Assembly: GCF_030227115.1 (NCBI RefSeq)
Contig: NZ_JASSUA010000002.1
Coordinates: forward strand, 372,001-436,000
DNA: 64,000 nucleotides
Origin: Marinobacter sp. SS13-12
Lineage (GTDB): Bacteria > Pseudomonadota > Gammaproteobacteria > Pseudomonadales > Oleiphilaceae
Direction of reading: 5' to 3'
Shown here: in pieces, positions 53,915 to 62,242 of the stretch
How positions within the stretch are numbered: position 1 is the stretch's first letter
Layout of the letters: each line of letters opens with the position of its first letter
Position numbers and translations under genes: made by a program
The notes under the pieces: model-generated
The model's input: only the letters and a program-made list of their open reading frames with translations
The model's database searches: none
What the model was told of the DNA's origin: nothing

Positions 53915-54766
53915 ATGCTACGAGTAGTTGCCTGTATCGACGGCTCCAGGGCTGCACCGGCGGTGTGTGATTACGCTGCCTGGGCCAGCAAGTACATGGA
54001 AACGCCCATGACACTGCTGCACGTGCTGGCCGAAGAACGCTATCCGACAGAACCGGACCTGGCCGGTAACATTGGCCTGGGCAGCCGCGAGCAGCTTATG
54101 GACGAGCTGGCCGGGCTGGACCGCAAGCGTTCGAAGCTGGCACTGGAGCATGGCCACCACTTGCTGGACGAAGCCGAAGACCGCGTGAAGACACACGGTA
54201 TAGAGGATGTGATCAAGCGCCAGCGCCACGGCGACCTTACCGAGTCCCTGCTGGCCCTGGAAAACCAGACCCGTTTGCTGGTGATGGGGCTGCACGGCGA
54301 GAGCAGCTCGGACCGGGACGTGCACGTAGGCAGCCAACTGGAAACCGTGATTCGTAGCGTCCACCGCCCCATCCTCCTGGTGCCGGACGAATACCAGCCG
54401 CCGAAAAGCGCAATGCTGGCGTTTGATGGCAGCGCCACCGCCTTCAAGGGCGTGGAATTGCTGGCCGGAAGCCCGGTACTGAAAGGCATGCCGATTCATC
54501 TGGTGATGATCGGAGCGGACACCAATGACCGTTGGGAGCAGCTCAAGAAAGCCGAGAAGATGCTTGGTGACCTTGGTTCCGAGGTTACACTGGCGATTCG
54601 TGCCGGTGATGTGGAGCCAACCCTCCACGCCTACCAGGAAGAAAATGATATCGATATCCTGGTTATGGGGGCTTATGGGCATTCGCGGATTCGTCAGTTC
54701 CTGGTCGGAAGTACCACCACGACGATGCTCAAGACTGCCCGCAAACCCCTGGTGATTCTGCGTTAA
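53915..54766 (+). CDS. Tandem universal stress protein
   Basis: A 283-residue protein with two USP domains, about 1-145 (RVVACIDGSRAAPAVCDYAA) and 155-283 (AMLAFDGSATAFKGVELLAG; LVMGAYGHSRIRQFLVGSTT). The second has the GxxGHSxx(R) nucleotide motif. ATG 53915 has GAGG 5 nt upstream; ATG 53840 is in frame and would add a polar, Asn-rich 25-residue tail. SulP-USP pairs are recurrent in bacteria. Confidence 0.88.
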   Translation: MLRVVACIDGSRAAPAVCDYAAWASKYMETPMTLLHVLAEERYPTEPDLAGNIGLGSREQLMDELAGLDRKRSKLALEHGHHLLDEAEDRVKTHGIEDVIKRQRHGDLTESLLALENQTRLLVMGLHGESSSDRDVHVGSQLETVIRSVHRPILLVPDEYQPPKSAMLAFDGSATAFKGVELLAGSPVLKGMPIHLVMIGADTNDRWEQLKKAEKMLGDLGSEVTLAIRAGDVEPTLHAYQEENDIDILVMGAYGHSRIRQFLVGSTTTTMLKTARKPLVILR

Positions 54767-56337
54767 TGCCCTCTACCCAGGGTTCTCTTGTCGCGTCGTT
54801 GGCGATGCCGGGTTGTTTCCTGGTGTTGATGACGTTGCTGACCGGTTGTGCCGGCGGTTTGCCGCCGGTAGCTCACTCCGGAGTTGAGGAAACCGTGCAG
54901 AACGAAGACAGCTTTCTGCTCAGCCAGTCCCGACAGCGGTTGGCCGGTAACGACGGCCAATCGGGCTTTTACATGCTGGATTCCGGACAGGAAGCGTTTC
55001 TGTCCCGTGCCGCCCTGATTGCGGCGGCCGAACACAGCATCGACGCCCAGTATTACATCTGGAGCAATGATCCCTCCGGGCGCTACCTGGCCGGTCGGAT
55101 GCTGCTGGCTGCGGACCGTGGTGTCCGGGTACGGCTGCTGCTGGATGACTTCAACGCCGGGGGTATTGGTGAACTGCTTGCTGCCCTGGACACCCACCCC
55201 GGTATTCAGGTCCGCATTTTCAATCCTGCCAGAAGCCGCGGTGGATGGGGTCGGTGGGTATCGTTCCTGATGGATTTCGACCGTATCAACCGGCGCATGC
55301 ACAACAAGACCTTCGTGGTGGACGGTGCTGCCGGGATTGTCGGCGGACGCAATATTGGCGATGAGTATTTCGGGTTTGCCGCCGATCGCTATTTCCGGGA
55401 CCGCGACGTACTTGCGCTGGGGCCCGTTGTTGATGGAATGACGGACAACTTCCACGTCTACTGGAATAACCGTTGGGCCTACCCGGTGTCAGCCCTGTAC
55501 CCGGATGTTCCTGCAGAGGGGGATGTGGCTGCGGCCCTTGACGGGCTTCGCCGCCAGGCCAGAACGCAAGCCGGTCTGCCGGTGCCTGCCCCGGCAGACA
55601 CCGCGCAAGGAAGGGCAGAGCTCACAGGGCTGTTGGACCAACTGACGGTTGCACCCGGCGAACTGGTGTTTGACTCCCCTTTCGAAACCATGGAAGAGCC
55701 GGCTGAGACACCCAAGCGAAGCGCTAAAGCGCTTCAGCAGTTGGCACAGTCCGCTACCCGGGAAATTCTGATCGAATCCGCTTACCTGATACTCACCGGG
55801 GAACAGTTGAAGCTATTGGATTTGGGGGATCGCCAGGGCCTGCAGGTTGCCGCATTGACCAATTCACTGGCGACCAATGACCTTGTCACCAACCACGCCG
55901 GTTACGCCCGCTGGCGCTCCTATATGCTGGGGCAGGGAATAGAGATCTATGAACTCAAACCCGATGCACAGGCCTGTCAGCAATGGCTGAACACAGATGG
56001 TTTCTGCTCGACAGGCCAGGTCAGCCTGCACTCCAAGTCCGTGGTGTTTGATCGCAGCACCCTGGTGGTCGGTTCCTTCAACGTCAATCTTCGCTCCATC
56101 TACCTGAATGGCGAAACGGTGCTGATTATCCACAGTGCGGAGCTGGCCAAAGAGGTGGCGCAAGACATACGGTCAGTCATGCATCCCCGTAACAGCTGGG
56201 AAGTCTCCCTGGATGATAGCGGAGACCTGCAATGGCGAAGCGGTGAGGCATCCTATACCAGCGAGCCGACCGTTGGCTGGTGGCGCCGCGCCAAGTCACG
56301 ATTCCTGTCATGGCTGCCCGTCGAGAAGTACCTCTAG
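54766..56337 (+). CDS. Phospholipase D family lipoprotein
   Basis: A 523-residue protein with a lipoprotein signal (LTGC at about residue 28) and two canonical HKD motifs: HNKTFVVD followed by IVGGRNIGDEYFG, and HSKSVVFDRSTLVVGSFN. It resembles cardiolipin synthase-like phospholipase D proteins of the envelope. Its ATG shares bases with the USP stop (TAATG), so the SulP, USP and PLD genes probably form one operon. Confidence 0.9.
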   Translation: MPSTQGSLVASLAMPGCFLVLMTLLTGCAGGLPPVAHSGVEETVQNEDSFLLSQSRQRLAGNDGQSGFYMLDSGQEAFLSRAALIAAAEHSIDAQYYIWSNDPSGRYLAGRMLLAADRGVRVRLLLDDFNAGGIGELLAALDTHPGIQVRIFNPARSRGGWGRWVSFLMDFDRINRRMHNKTFVVDGAAGIVGGRNIGDEYFGFAADRYFRDRDVLALGPVVDGMTDNFHVYWNNRWAYPVSALYPDVPAEGDVAAALDGLRRQARTQAGLPVPAPADTAQGRAELTGLLDQLTVAPGELVFDSPFETMEEPAETPKRSAKALQQLAQSATREILIESAYLILTGEQLKLLDLGDRQGLQVAALTNSLATNDLVTNHAGYARWRSYMLGQGIEIYELKPDAQACQQWLNTDGFCSTGQVSLHSKSVVFDRSTLVVGSFNVNLRSIYLNGETVLIIHSAELAKEVAQDIRSVMHPRNSWEVSLDDSGDLQWRSGEASYTSEPTVGWWRRAKSRFLSWLPVEKYL

Positions 56338-56867
56338 TCCTCTGCGCTATCCGACATACTCTTCACACCCTGTTTGAGGTTTTGCCAGGCGGAGGAGGTG
56401 GCCTGCTTGGTGTCCTCCCAGGCACTGCGGCTGGTTTCCTTTGTGTTTTCCCAGGCCTGACTCAGAGAGTCACTGGTCTGGTTCCACCAGCTCTCATCGT
56501 ATTCCGGCAACGCCTTGATCTCATCCCGGGTTGCTTCCATATGGACCTCGTAATCCTGGTCGTCAAACTCGTTGTCGCCATCGTCTTCCAACCGCAGGGT
56601 AAAGGTGCCGCGCTCGGCGACTACATCACGGCCACCCATGCCCACCACATCCCCGGTCTTGATCACCAGCGAGTGGACCGACATGTTGTCGTCCATGAGG
56701 ATGTTCTGCACCTCGCCGATCTCCTCACCGCTGCTGTCGTAGACGTCCGCATCCATCAAGTCGTCCGCTGAATAAAGTCCCTGGGCGGCATGGGCCGACA
56801 GGCTGAAAGCCATGGAACCGGCCACCAGGGAAATGCCCATTGCCCGAATCAAACGTGTGCGCATCAT
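56334..56867 (-). CDS. PRC-barrel domain exported protein
   Basis: A 177-residue exported protein: signal peptide (AMGISLVAGSMAFSLSAHA), a PRC-barrel-like segment (LMDADVYDSSGEEIGEVQNI; MDDNMSVHSLVIK) and a helical tail rich in Trp/Ser/Thr (SWWNQTSDSLSQAWENTKET). Such proteins occur in periplasmic stress responses; the role is unknown. It converges on the PLD gene with a 4-bp overlap. Confidence 0.85.
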   Translation of the reverse strand: MMRTRLIRAMGISLVAGSMAFSLSAHAAQGLYSADDLMDADVYDSSGEEIGEVQNILMDDNMSVHSLVIKTGDVVGMGGRDVVAERGTFTLRLEDDGDNEFDDQDYEVHMEATRDEIKALPEYDESWWNQTSDSLSQAWENTKETSRSAWEDTKQATSSAWQNLKQGVKSMSDSAED

Positions 56868-57023
56868 ATTGAACTCCTGTATTTGCTGAACTCCTGTTGG
56901 TTACCCCGCGCCTGGAACCCGGGGTATCTGTACGCGATGTAACAGCGATCACGTCACCAATAACGCTAGCAGGGCCTGGATAATTTATCGAATGACGGTA
57001 TGGCAACAGGAAAAAGACACTCA

Positions 57024-58208
57024 TCACGCGCTGCTGCCCGCTGCAACTCCTGATGCCCACGCCCACTGAAAGTTATGCCCACCGAGATGGCCCGTCACAT
57101 CCACCACTTCGCCAATGAAATACAAGTCTGGTCGATCAAGAACGGCCATGGTTTTGGATGACAGCTGGCGGGTATCCACGCCTCCCAGGGTCACCTCAGC
57201 CGTCCGGTAGCCTTCAGTGCCGGCGGGTTTGATGGCCCATTGGCCCAGAGCTCGTGCCGCCTGTTCGATGTCACTGTTCTTGTACCCCTGCAGCGGTCCG
57301 GCCCAGCCGTGAAGGTCGTTCAGGGCCTGGGCGAAGCGTTTGGGCAGGTGCTGCATCAGATACTGGGCAACGGTGGATTGTGGCCTGGTTTTTCTTAGCT
57401 GGTACAGATCCTGTTCAATATTGGTCGCCGGGAGCATGTTGATGCTGAGGCTGTCGCCTGGCTGCCAGAAACTGGAGATCTGCAGCATGGCCGGGCCGCT
57501 TAGCCCGCGATGGGTCACCAGCATGGGTTCGCGGAAGTGTTCGTTGTTGCAGTGGACGTCCACCGGGCAGCTTACGCCGGCCAGTGGTGCCAGTTGTGCT
57601 TTCAGTTCCGGATGCAGGGTAAAGGGCACCAGTCCTGCTCGGGTGGGCAGAACGGTAAGTCCGAACTGGCGCGCGATGTCGTAGCCGAACCCGGTGGCGC
57701 CCATGGTGGGGATGGACAGCCCGCCGCAGGCGACAACCAGGGATTCGCAGTCAAGGGTGCCGGCGCTGGTTTGCAGCTGGTAGCCGTTGTCGGTGCCGCT
57801 GATTGTTCTGACGCTGGTATCCAGCCGTACTTCCGCGCCGGCCCATTCGCATTCAGTCAGCAGCATGTTGAGTATTTCTTTGCTGCTGTCTTTGCAGAAC
57901 AGTTGCCCGGCGGCTTTTTCTTCGTGTTCGATGCCGTGGCGCTCCACCAGGTCCAGGAAGTGCTGGGGGGTGTAGCGTTTGAGGGCGGAGATGCAGTAGT
58001 GGGGGTTGTCCGAGAGGAAGTTGGCCGGCGTGCTGTTCAGGTTGGTGAAGTTGCAGCGGCCGCCGCCGGACATGAGAATTTTCTTGCCGGGTTTGTTGGC
58101 GTGGTCGATCACCAGAACTTTACGGCCACGGTAGCCGGCTGTTGCGGCGCACATCAGGCCTGCGGCGCCTGCGCCTATGATGATTACGTCGTGCTTTTCT
58201 GAGGTCAT
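57024..58208 (-). CDS. HI0933/YhiN-family FAD-dependent oxidoreductase
   Basis: A 394-residue flavoprotein: FAD motif VIIIGAGAAGLMCAATAG, KILMSGGGRCNFTN (HI0933 signature), a central domain, and C-terminal LYFIGEVVDVTGHLGGHNFQ. Its substrate is unknown. ATG 58208 (MTSEKHDV) replaces an upstream in-frame codon within a non-coding inverted repeat. Confidence 0.9.
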   Translation of the reverse strand: MTSEKHDVIIIGAGAAGLMCAATAGYRGRKVLVIDHANKPGKKILMSGGGRCNFTNLNSTPANFLSDNPHYCISALKRYTPQHFLDLVERHGIEHEEKAAGQLFCKDSSKEILNMLLTECEWAGAEVRLDTSVRTISGTDNGYQLQTSAGTLDCESLVVACGGLSIPTMGATGFGYDIARQFGLTVLPTRAGLVPFTLHPELKAQLAPLAGVSCPVDVHCNNEHFREPMLVTHRGLSGPAMLQISSFWQPGDSLSINMLPATNIEQDLYQLRKTRPQSTVAQYLMQHLPKRFAQALNDLHGWAGPLQGYKNSDIEQAARALGQWAIKPAGTEGYRTAEVTLGGVDTRQLSSKTMAVLDRPDLYFIGEVVDVTGHLGGHNFQWAWASGVAAGSSA

Positions 58209-58239
58209 GGTTTGGAGTTCAGGCTTTGGGAGTACCGGC

Positions 58240-58337
58240 ATGGGTTGAGGGCGGTCAGGGATACGCGGTGAATACGTCCCTGTACGCTCGACAAAAACAT
58301 CCCTGTTTTTGACGATCCCTGACCGCCCTCAACCCAT
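58240..58337. repeat. Perfect long inverted repeat
   Basis: The arms 58240-58262 and 58315-58337 are perfectly complementary over 23 bp (ATGGGTTGAGG...). An inner stem CAAAAAC/GTTTTTG lies at 58292-58311. It sits between phzF and the HI0933 gene and may be a terminator or a dispersed hairpin element. Confidence 0.8.
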
Positions 58338-58409
58338 ACCTTTCCAAACATCTGTGCTGCCTGCCGCTGTGCATTATATTTAGCGGCAGTATACAGTTTT
58401 GTTGGGGTT

Positions 58410-59219
58410 TCAGGGCAGTTGAACAGAGCCCTCCATGTAGAACGCGGCCTGGCCGGCGATGGCTACGCGGTCGCCTTTCAGTTCGCAGCGAAGTACACCG
58501 CCCCTGGCGGACACTTGTTTTGCCAGCAGGGTATTCTTGCCGAGTTGTTCGGCCCAGTAGGGCACCAGAACGCTGTGGATTGAGCCGGTGACGGGGTCTT
58601 CGTCGATGCCGCCGCCCGGTGCGAAGTAGCGGCTGACGAAGTCGCTGTCATTGCCCGGTGCAGTAATGATGACGCCCAGGTTGCCGAGTTCTTTGAGTTT
58701 GCGGGAGTCCGGTTGTGCGGCTTTTACCGCCGCCTCGTCTCTGAGGACGACGAGATAGTTGGTGTCTTTGGGGACAAAATACGACGTTTCAGGGGCGCCC
58801 TCCAGGGCCTCGAGGATCAGGCCGGGTGTCGGGCGTTCCTCGAAGCCGAGGTTCGGAAAGTCCAGCTCCAGCCAGCCATCGTCGGTCTGTTTCACGCCCA
58901 GGGAGCCGCTTTTGGACTGGAGTCTGATCTGCTCCTTTTTCCAGCCCAGTTTGTTGAAGAGGACCCAGGCGCTGGCGAGAGTGGCGTGGCCGCAGAGCGG
59001 TACTTCTATGCCGGGTGTGAACCAGCGTATGTGAAAGTCTTCTTCTGCTTCGTCGGAAAGGGGAACCAGAAAGGCCGCTTCCGAGAGGTTATTCTCCAGT
59101 GCCAGTTTCTGCATGGTGTCGTCTGGCAGCCACTCTTCCAGTGGCATGACGGCAGCGGGGTTGCCACCGAATACCTGGCTGGTAAACGCGTCGACCTGGT
59201 AGATCGGTAATGTTTTCAT
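58410..59219 (-). CDS. PhzF-family isomerase
   Basis: A 269-residue PhzF-fold protein: YQVDAFTSQVFGGNPAAVMP, GHATLASAWVLFNKLGW, and the C-terminal FAPGGGIDEDPVTGSIHSVL with the conserved Asp/Glu site. Family members isomerise hydrophobic metabolites; no phenazine cluster is here, so it is an orphan enzyme. Its start overlaps the stop of a small upstream gene (ATGA), and a MocR regulator is divergent. Confidence 0.92.
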   Translation of the reverse strand: MKTLPIYQVDAFTSQVFGGNPAAVMPLEEWLPDDTMQKLALENNLSEAAFLVPLSDEAEEDFHIRWFTPGIEVPLCGHATLASAWVLFNKLGWKKEQIRLQSKSGSLGVKQTDDGWLELDFPNLGFEERPTPGLILEALEGAPETSYFVPKDTNYLVVLRDEAAVKAAQPDSRKLKELGNLGVIITAPGNDSDFVSRYFAPGGGIDEDPVTGSIHSVLVPYWAEQLGKNTLLAKQVSARGGVLRCELKGDRVAIAGQAAFYMEGSVQLP

Positions 59220-59512
59220 GATTCCTCCCTTGTGAACGTGTCAGCGTAGCGATGTGCCCGGTGGGCGGCAAATTGGCTCAGTTCCACGGCGCTGTAGAAG
59301 TGAATCTCCGGCAGAGCTTTCGAGTGGGTAATGATCCAGTGTTCGGGTTTGACCAGGCGGATTTCAAAGCCGAGGTTCTCCAGCCACTTCCTAGCGGTGT
59401 GGATGGTCATCGGGGCCAGGTCGTGGTTGTGGCCAACGCCCAGCAAGTCCTTGCGGCTGGCCGGTGGTATCTCTGTCAGCGGGTGGGGCTGTAATCGGTT
59501 CAGTGCGGTCAT
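59216..59512 (-). CDS. Uncharacterised small protein coupled to phzF
   Basis: A 98-residue protein beginning MTALNRLQPHPLTEIPPASR, with ARKWLENLGFEIRLVKPEHW and a His-rich C-terminus (QFAAHRAHRYADTFTREES). I recognise no family. AAGGAG lies 8 nt before the chosen ATG; the longer upstream frame runs into the MocR control region. It overlaps phzF by 4 bp, and both lie under the repeat array facing the MocR gene, so they probably act in one pathway. Confidence 0.65.
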   Translation of the reverse strand: MTALNRLQPHPLTEIPPASRKDLLGVGHNHDLAPMTIHTARKWLENLGFEIRLVKPEHWIITHSKALPEIHFYSAVELSQFAAHRAHRYADTFTREES

Positions 59513-59551
59513 GGTGAAACTCCTTCTTCCGGACGCTGACCACCATTCTCC

Positions 59552-59657
59552 ACCGGTGCAGACAACCATAACAGATTCAGATATTGTGGTTTTGAACCGG
59601 TACAGATTCACCTGTCCGACATCTGTGCTGGTCAGAATCCGGGTGATCTGTACTGCC
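59552..59657. promoter_or_regulatory. Four-copy repeat array, putative MocR operator
   Basis: Direct copies ACCGGTGCAGA (59552-59562) and ACCGGTACAGA (59596-59606) are followed by reversed copies TCTGTGCTGGT (59622-59632) and TCTGTACTGCC (59647-59657). All lie in the gap between the divergent phzF-side operon and the MocR gene, as expected for MocR-type binding sites. Confidence 0.65.
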
Positions 59658-59689
59658 TCTTCTCTCGATTGATCTGGCAGGATTGGGCA

Positions 59690-61102
59690 ATGGGCATTCT
59701 CTATAATCAGATAGCAGACCAGTTGCACGCATTGATTCGTGATGGGGTTTATCGCGAAGGGGAGCGGCTGCCCGGTGTCCGGGCGCTCAGTCGCCAGTTT
59801 GGAGTGAGCGTTTCGACGGTACTTCAGGCCCACCAGACGCTGGAGGCCCGTGGCTATCTGGAGGCACGGGAGCGCAGTGGCTATTTTGTGCATTTGCCGC
59901 GGTGGGATACGCCCGAACCGGTGATGCAGAAGCATAAGGCCAGGCCCATGCCGGTCAGCGCCAGGGACATGGCCCTGGACCTGTGTGCTGACGAGCAAAA
60001 GCGCATGGTGCCGTTGGCCGCTGCGGTGCCGCATCCGGATTTTCTGCCGGTTCGCCAGATTCAGCAGGCCACCTTATGGGCGGCGAGGCGCGGGCTTGAA
60101 ACCCTGGATTACGCTTTCCCTGGCAAGATTGAGTACCGGCGCCAGCTGGCTCAGCGAATGGCTACGCTTGGCGTCATGGCGACACCGGACGATATTATTG
60201 CCACCAACGGCGCCCAGGAGGCGATCATTCTTGCCCTGAAGGCGGTGACCCGGCCCGGTGATATCGTGGTGGTCGAGTCGCCTTCGTTTCCCGGCATCCT
60301 GCAGGCCCTGGACGTTGTCGGGCTCAGAGTGATTGAAGTGCCGACGCACCCGTCCGAAGGAATGAGCCTGGAGGGCCTGGAACTGGCGCTGGAACAGTGG
60401 CCCGTGAAAGCGTGCGTGGTGGTCCCCAATCACAGCAACCCCATGGGCGCGCGGATGCCTGATGAGCGCAAGCAGCAACTGGTGCAGATGCTTGAGCGGG
60501 CGGGCGTGCCGCTGATTGAGGACGATATCTACGGTGACCTGTTCCATAGCGGTGAGCGCCCCAGGCCGGCCAAGGTGTTCGACCGCACCGGCAACGTTAT
60601 CTATTGCAGTTCATTCTCCAAAACCGTCTCGCCGGGGTTGCGTCTGGGCTGGATGATGCCCGGCAAATACCTGGCCGAGGCGCGTCAGCAGAAGTACTTC
60701 AGCAACCTGGGTACGGCAAGCGTGCCGCAGCTGGCGGTGGCCCATTTCCTGGAACAGGGGGGTTATGACCGCTACCTGCGGTCTGTGCGGCCGCGCTTTC
60801 GTGAGGTGACAGAGCGGATGCGGGCCGCCGTGGGGAGATCCTTCCCGGAAGGGACCGCGGTCAGCCGGCCACAGGGTGGTTTCGTATTGTGGGTTCAGCT
60901 GCCGGATAATACCTCAGGCACGGAGGTCTACCGCCGGGCGCGGGAGGAAAATATCAATGTCGCTCCGGGGCTGATGTTCTCTACCACTGACAAATATGAA
61001 AACTGCCTGCGGCTCAACGGGGCCAACCCCTGGAGCGAGCGGATTGAGCAAGCCATTGGTCGCCTCGGCGCCATCGCAACCGCAGTGGCCGCCGAATCCT
61101 GA
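59690..61102 (+). CDS. MocR-type regulator (GntR HTH fused to aminotransferase-like domain)
   Basis: A 470-residue protein: winged-helix GntR domain (residues 1-75: YNQIADQLHALIRDGVYREG; LPGVRALSRQFGVSVSTVLQ) and a fold-type I PLP domain with the lysine in YCSSFSKTVSPGLRLGW. MocR proteins sense PLP adducts or small amines. AGGA precedes ATG 59690; TTG 59669 is also in frame. It faces the phzF operon across four repeat copies, its likely target. Confidence 0.92.
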   Translation: MGILYNQIADQLHALIRDGVYREGERLPGVRALSRQFGVSVSTVLQAHQTLEARGYLEARERSGYFVHLPRWDTPEPVMQKHKARPMPVSARDMALDLCADEQKRMVPLAAAVPHPDFLPVRQIQQATLWAARRGLETLDYAFPGKIEYRRQLAQRMATLGVMATPDDIIATNGAQEAIILALKAVTRPGDIVVVESPSFPGILQALDVVGLRVIEVPTHPSEGMSLEGLELALEQWPVKACVVVPNHSNPMGARMPDERKQQLVQMLERAGVPLIEDDIYGDLFHSGERPRPAKVFDRTGNVIYCSSFSKTVSPGLRLGWMMPGKYLAEARQQKYFSNLGTASVPQLAVAHFLEQGGYDRYLRSVRPRFREVTERMRAAVGRSFPEGTAVSRPQGGFVLWVQLPDNTSGTEVYRRAREENINVAPGLMFSTTDKYENCLRLNGANPWSERIEQAIGRLGAIATAVAAES

Positions 61103-61138
61103 GGTGGTTCGGCGTTGTACCTCGGTTTTACGATGCTT

Positions 61139-61169
61139 TGACAATTTGTCATTTCGTGACAATTTGTCC
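61139..61169. promoter_or_regulatory. Tandem palindromic operator-like sites
   Basis: TGACAATTTGTCA (61139-61151) and TGACAATTTGTCC (61157-61169) are two near-identical palindromes (TGACAA-T-TTGTCA), starts 18 bp apart. TTGACA overlaps the first. They lie upstream of the PF10118 gene and suggest a dimeric repressor; the regulator is unknown. Confidence 0.55.
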
Positions 61170-61300
61170 AGTTTTTTCTGTTTCAGCCTTCCTTCGCAAC
61201 CGAATTCAGGTTTAAACTGATCTTTCTGATCAATTTTCGTACGTGGTTCCCCGCTGTACGGTGAATGCCGCTCCATAATCACAATAAACCGGAGGCAGTC

Positions 61301-62134
61301 ATGACTATCAGTTCCACCCCTGAGGGTGTGTCCGTTTCCCCACGGCACCTGCGCTTTGATCTTGCCGACGAACTCAAAACGCTCTGGCACGGTAACGACA
61401 CCTTCCGCACCGCCTTCTTCAATGCACTTTCTCTTCAGTTTCCGGATGGAGAGCAGCAGTTCATCAATGCGGTCCGCCTGTATCGCGACCAGGTGGAGGA
61501 TCCCAAGCTGAAAGGGGAAATACGCGGGTTTATCGGCCAGGAAGCGCTGCACAGCCGGGAGCACAAGCATTACAACGAAGCCCTGAAGGCGCGGGGCTAT
61601 GATATCGATGCCATTGACCAGCGTTTTCGCAAGCACATGGAATGGGTGGGCAAGTTGCCACCCAGCCGTCAGCTTGCGGGAACCTGCGGTGCTGAGCATT
61701 ATACGGCCGTGTTGGCCAATGCAATCCTCAGCCATCCGGAGTGGATGGAGGGTGCCACCCCCGGTATGACCAGACTGTGGCGCTGGCACGCCATTGAAGA
61801 AACCGAACACAAGTCCGTGGCTTTCGATGTCTATCGCCATTGCGTCGGCAACGAACGGTTGCGGCGGATTGTGTTCCTGTTCGTGACCTGGAATTTCTTC
61901 AAGTACACCTTCCTGAACACCTGCAGCCTGCTGAAAACCGATGGCAAGTTATGGAACCTGGGCACCTGGATTGGTGGGATCAACTTTCTGTGGGGTAAAC
62001 CGGGTGTTTTACGAAAGTGTCTGCCTGACTTTCTGGCCTATTTCCGCGAGGGTTTCCACCCCTGGCAACAGGATAATCGTGACCTGATCGATAAAAACCT
62101 CAACGAACTTGAGCTGGAGCAAACTGCCGGTTAG
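61301..62134 (+). CDS. PF10118 metal-dependent hydrolase-like protein
   Basis: A 277-residue protein matching the predicted metal-dependent hydrolase family: FIGQEALHSREHKHYNEALK, AEHYTAVLANAILSHPEWME and WRWHAIEETEHKSVAFDVY give a His/Glu-rich, diiron-like helical pattern. The substrate is not known. A GGAGG site precedes the ATG; the upstream in-frame codons are not protein-like. Two palindromic sites lie 130-160 bp upstream. Confidence 0.88.
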   Translation: MTISSTPEGVSVSPRHLRFDLADELKTLWHGNDTFRTAFFNALSLQFPDGEQQFINAVRLYRDQVEDPKLKGEIRGFIGQEALHSREHKHYNEALKARGYDIDAIDQRFRKHMEWVGKLPPSRQLAGTCGAEHYTAVLANAILSHPEWMEGATPGMTRLWRWHAIEETEHKSVAFDVYRHCVGNERLRRIVFLFVTWNFFKYTFLNTCSLLKTDGKLWNLGTWIGGINFLWGKPGVLRKCLPDFLAYFREGFHPWQQDNRDLIDKNLNELELEQTAG

Positions 62135-62242
62135 CAGGGTGCTGAAATTACCACGGCTTTGTGTAAGACTGGGCGCTGCTACGAACAACGACAATAAAGG
62201 GAAGTGTCCGGCAGGAACAACTTCCCGCAGCTGGAGGCCCCC

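Noticed and set aside
59513..60034. N-terminal extension of the small phzF partner to 272 residues
   Set aside because: The extension is antisense to the MocR gene and covers the repeat array; a good ribosome site exists at the shorter start.
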